The notes below the pieces were generated by a model. That model saw nothing but the letters and a program-made list of their open reading frames with translations, did not search any database and had not been told where the DNA came from. The position numbers and the translations under genes are program-made. Positions 63,366 through 64,000 of a stretch of DNA of 64,000 nt are shown piece after piece (within the stretch, counting starts at the first letter, position 1; every line of letters starts with the position of its first letter). The DNA comes from Pedobacter psychroterrae (lineage in GTDB: Bacteria > Bacteroidota > Bacteroidia > Sphingobacteriales > Sphingobacteriaceae), in NCBI RefSeq assembly GCF_004331695.1, contig NZ_SJSL01000001.1, forward strand, positions 124,001 through 188,000, read 5' to 3'.

Positions 63366-64000
63366 AACAAGAAATCAGTATCTGCTGGCTTAGAAGAGAT
63401 CTGCGGTTGCAGGACAATGCAGCTCTCTATCATGCATTGAAAAGCCCTCATCCTGTTTTGCTTTTATTTATATTCGACAAGAACATTCTCGGAAAACTAA
63501 GGGATCCACATGACGCAAGGTTAACTTTTATATACCAGGCAATTGAAGAACTACATACAGAAGTAAAGGAATATCAGTCATCAGTAGTCATAAAATATGG
63601 AAAACCAGAAGCATGCTGGAATGAAATACTAAGCACCTACACTGTAAAATCAGTTTTCACCAATCACGACTACGAGCCTTATGCAAAAGAACGGGATGAT
63701 GCACTTGCAGAATACCTGGCCTCTGAAAACATCGGCTTTAAGACTTTCAAAGACCAGGTTATCTTTGATAAAGAGGAGATTCTCAAAGCCGACGGCAAAC
63801 CATACACCGTATTCACCCCTTATTTCCGGCAATGGCAGCAAAAGCTCAATGAATTTTATATCAGCTCTTATCCTGTTAATAAATACCTTGGGAATCTATT
63901 TCAGACCAGTCCGTTCAACATTCCTTCTTTAGAAAATATGGGATTTAAACCATCCTCTAAAAAATTCCCTAAAAAGGATTTTGTAAGCAAATTAAATAGC
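63362..64000 (+). CDS. Deoxyribodipyrimidine photolyase (class I-type, partial, 3' end outside window)
   Basis: The frame opens at ATG 63362 and is open for 213 codons to the right edge. ISICWLRRDLRLQDNAALYH and PVLLLFIFDKNILGKL are the photolyase N-terminal (antenna) domain, with TNHDYEPYAKERD and TVFTPYFRQWQQKL following. The FAD-binding C-terminal domain is beyond the window, so repair activity cannot be checked. It is a different protein from the DASH cryptochrome. Expected role: light-driven repair of cyclobutane dimers. Confidence 0.85.
   Translation, partial: MKQEISICWLRRDLRLQDNAALYHALKSPHPVLLLFIFDKNILGKLRDPHDARLTFIYQAIEELHTEVKEYQSSVVIKYGKPEACWNEILSTYTVKSVFTNHDYEPYAKERDDALAEYLASENIGFKTFKDQVIFDKEEILKADGKPYTVFTPYFRQWQQKLNEFYISSYPVNKYLGNLFQTSPFNIPSLENMGFKPSSKKFPKKDFVSKLNS

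Noticed and set aside
1..64000. CRISPR arrays, integrases or transposases
   Set aside because: I found no regularly spaced repeats, and none of the protein sequences shows an integrase or transposase motif.

Overview
The window looks like chromosomal DNA of a Gram-negative member of the Bacteroidota, most probably Sphingobacteriaceae and Pedobacter-like. The signs are a SusC-type TonB receptor remnant with its ECF sigma factor and FecR partner, a TonB receptor with a carboxypeptidase-like N-terminal domain, DUF1501/DUF1549 surface proteins, many lipoproteins, TANNTTTG-like promoter elements, and weak Shine-Dalgarno sequences. Base composition varies from gene to gene. I see no integrase, transposase, CRISPR array or rRNA. 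The genus is an inference from gene content only.

Layout. 1-2528 (minus): a surface-glycan set of a TPR membrane glycosyltransferase cut by the window edge, a DUF2304 protein and a GT2 glycosyltransferase. 2602-12175 (minus): a compact operon of planctomycete-type cytochrome c/DUF1549-DUF1553, DUF1501, NHL-propeller and DUF2231-cytochrome-LRR proteins, preceded by a giant FG-GAP/ASPIC lipoprotein. 12270-15951 (minus): an EamA transporter and a GH106-like glycosidase. 16220-20801 (plus): a molybdenum cofactor operon (moaA, moeA, TauE-like exporter, moaD, moaE, moaCB). 20836-23483 (minus): cupin, cyclophilin-like lipoprotein, alpha/beta hydrolase and acetyltransferase, with a divergent AraC regulator. 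24835-27057 (minus): an AT-rich module of AraC, SDR and ester cyclase.

27382-29336 is a small island bounded by a 43-bp direct repeat of the 3' half of tRNA-Asn. Its only genes are an AbiEi/AbiEii toxin-antitoxin pair with two operator-like inverted repeats. The intact tRNA-Asn follows, then a PfkB kinase, a cytochrome b5-like protein and an SRPBCC protein.

31470-40110 (minus) reads as a phosphate/phytate acquisition region: beta-propeller phytase, acidic lipoprotein, TonB receptor, a membrane TPR-HTH regulator, a lysine-rich small protein and a PhoX-type phosphatase. 40265-43797 (plus) is a decayed Sus locus: ECF sigma, an atypical SDR, FecR, and a broken SusC receptor. A second ECF sigma factor and murB follow. 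45664-52620 (plus) holds two tandem TetR paralogues and a complete RND efflux operon.

52691-59939 holds central metabolism (dihydrolipoyl dehydrogenase, 2-oxoglutarate dehydrogenase E2 and E1) with an M1 peptidase. 60005-64000 is a light-response cluster: a MerR/B12-binding regulator of the LitR/CarH type, a DASH cryptochrome and, divergently, a TIGR01777 oxidoreductase and a class I-type photolyase cut by the right edge.
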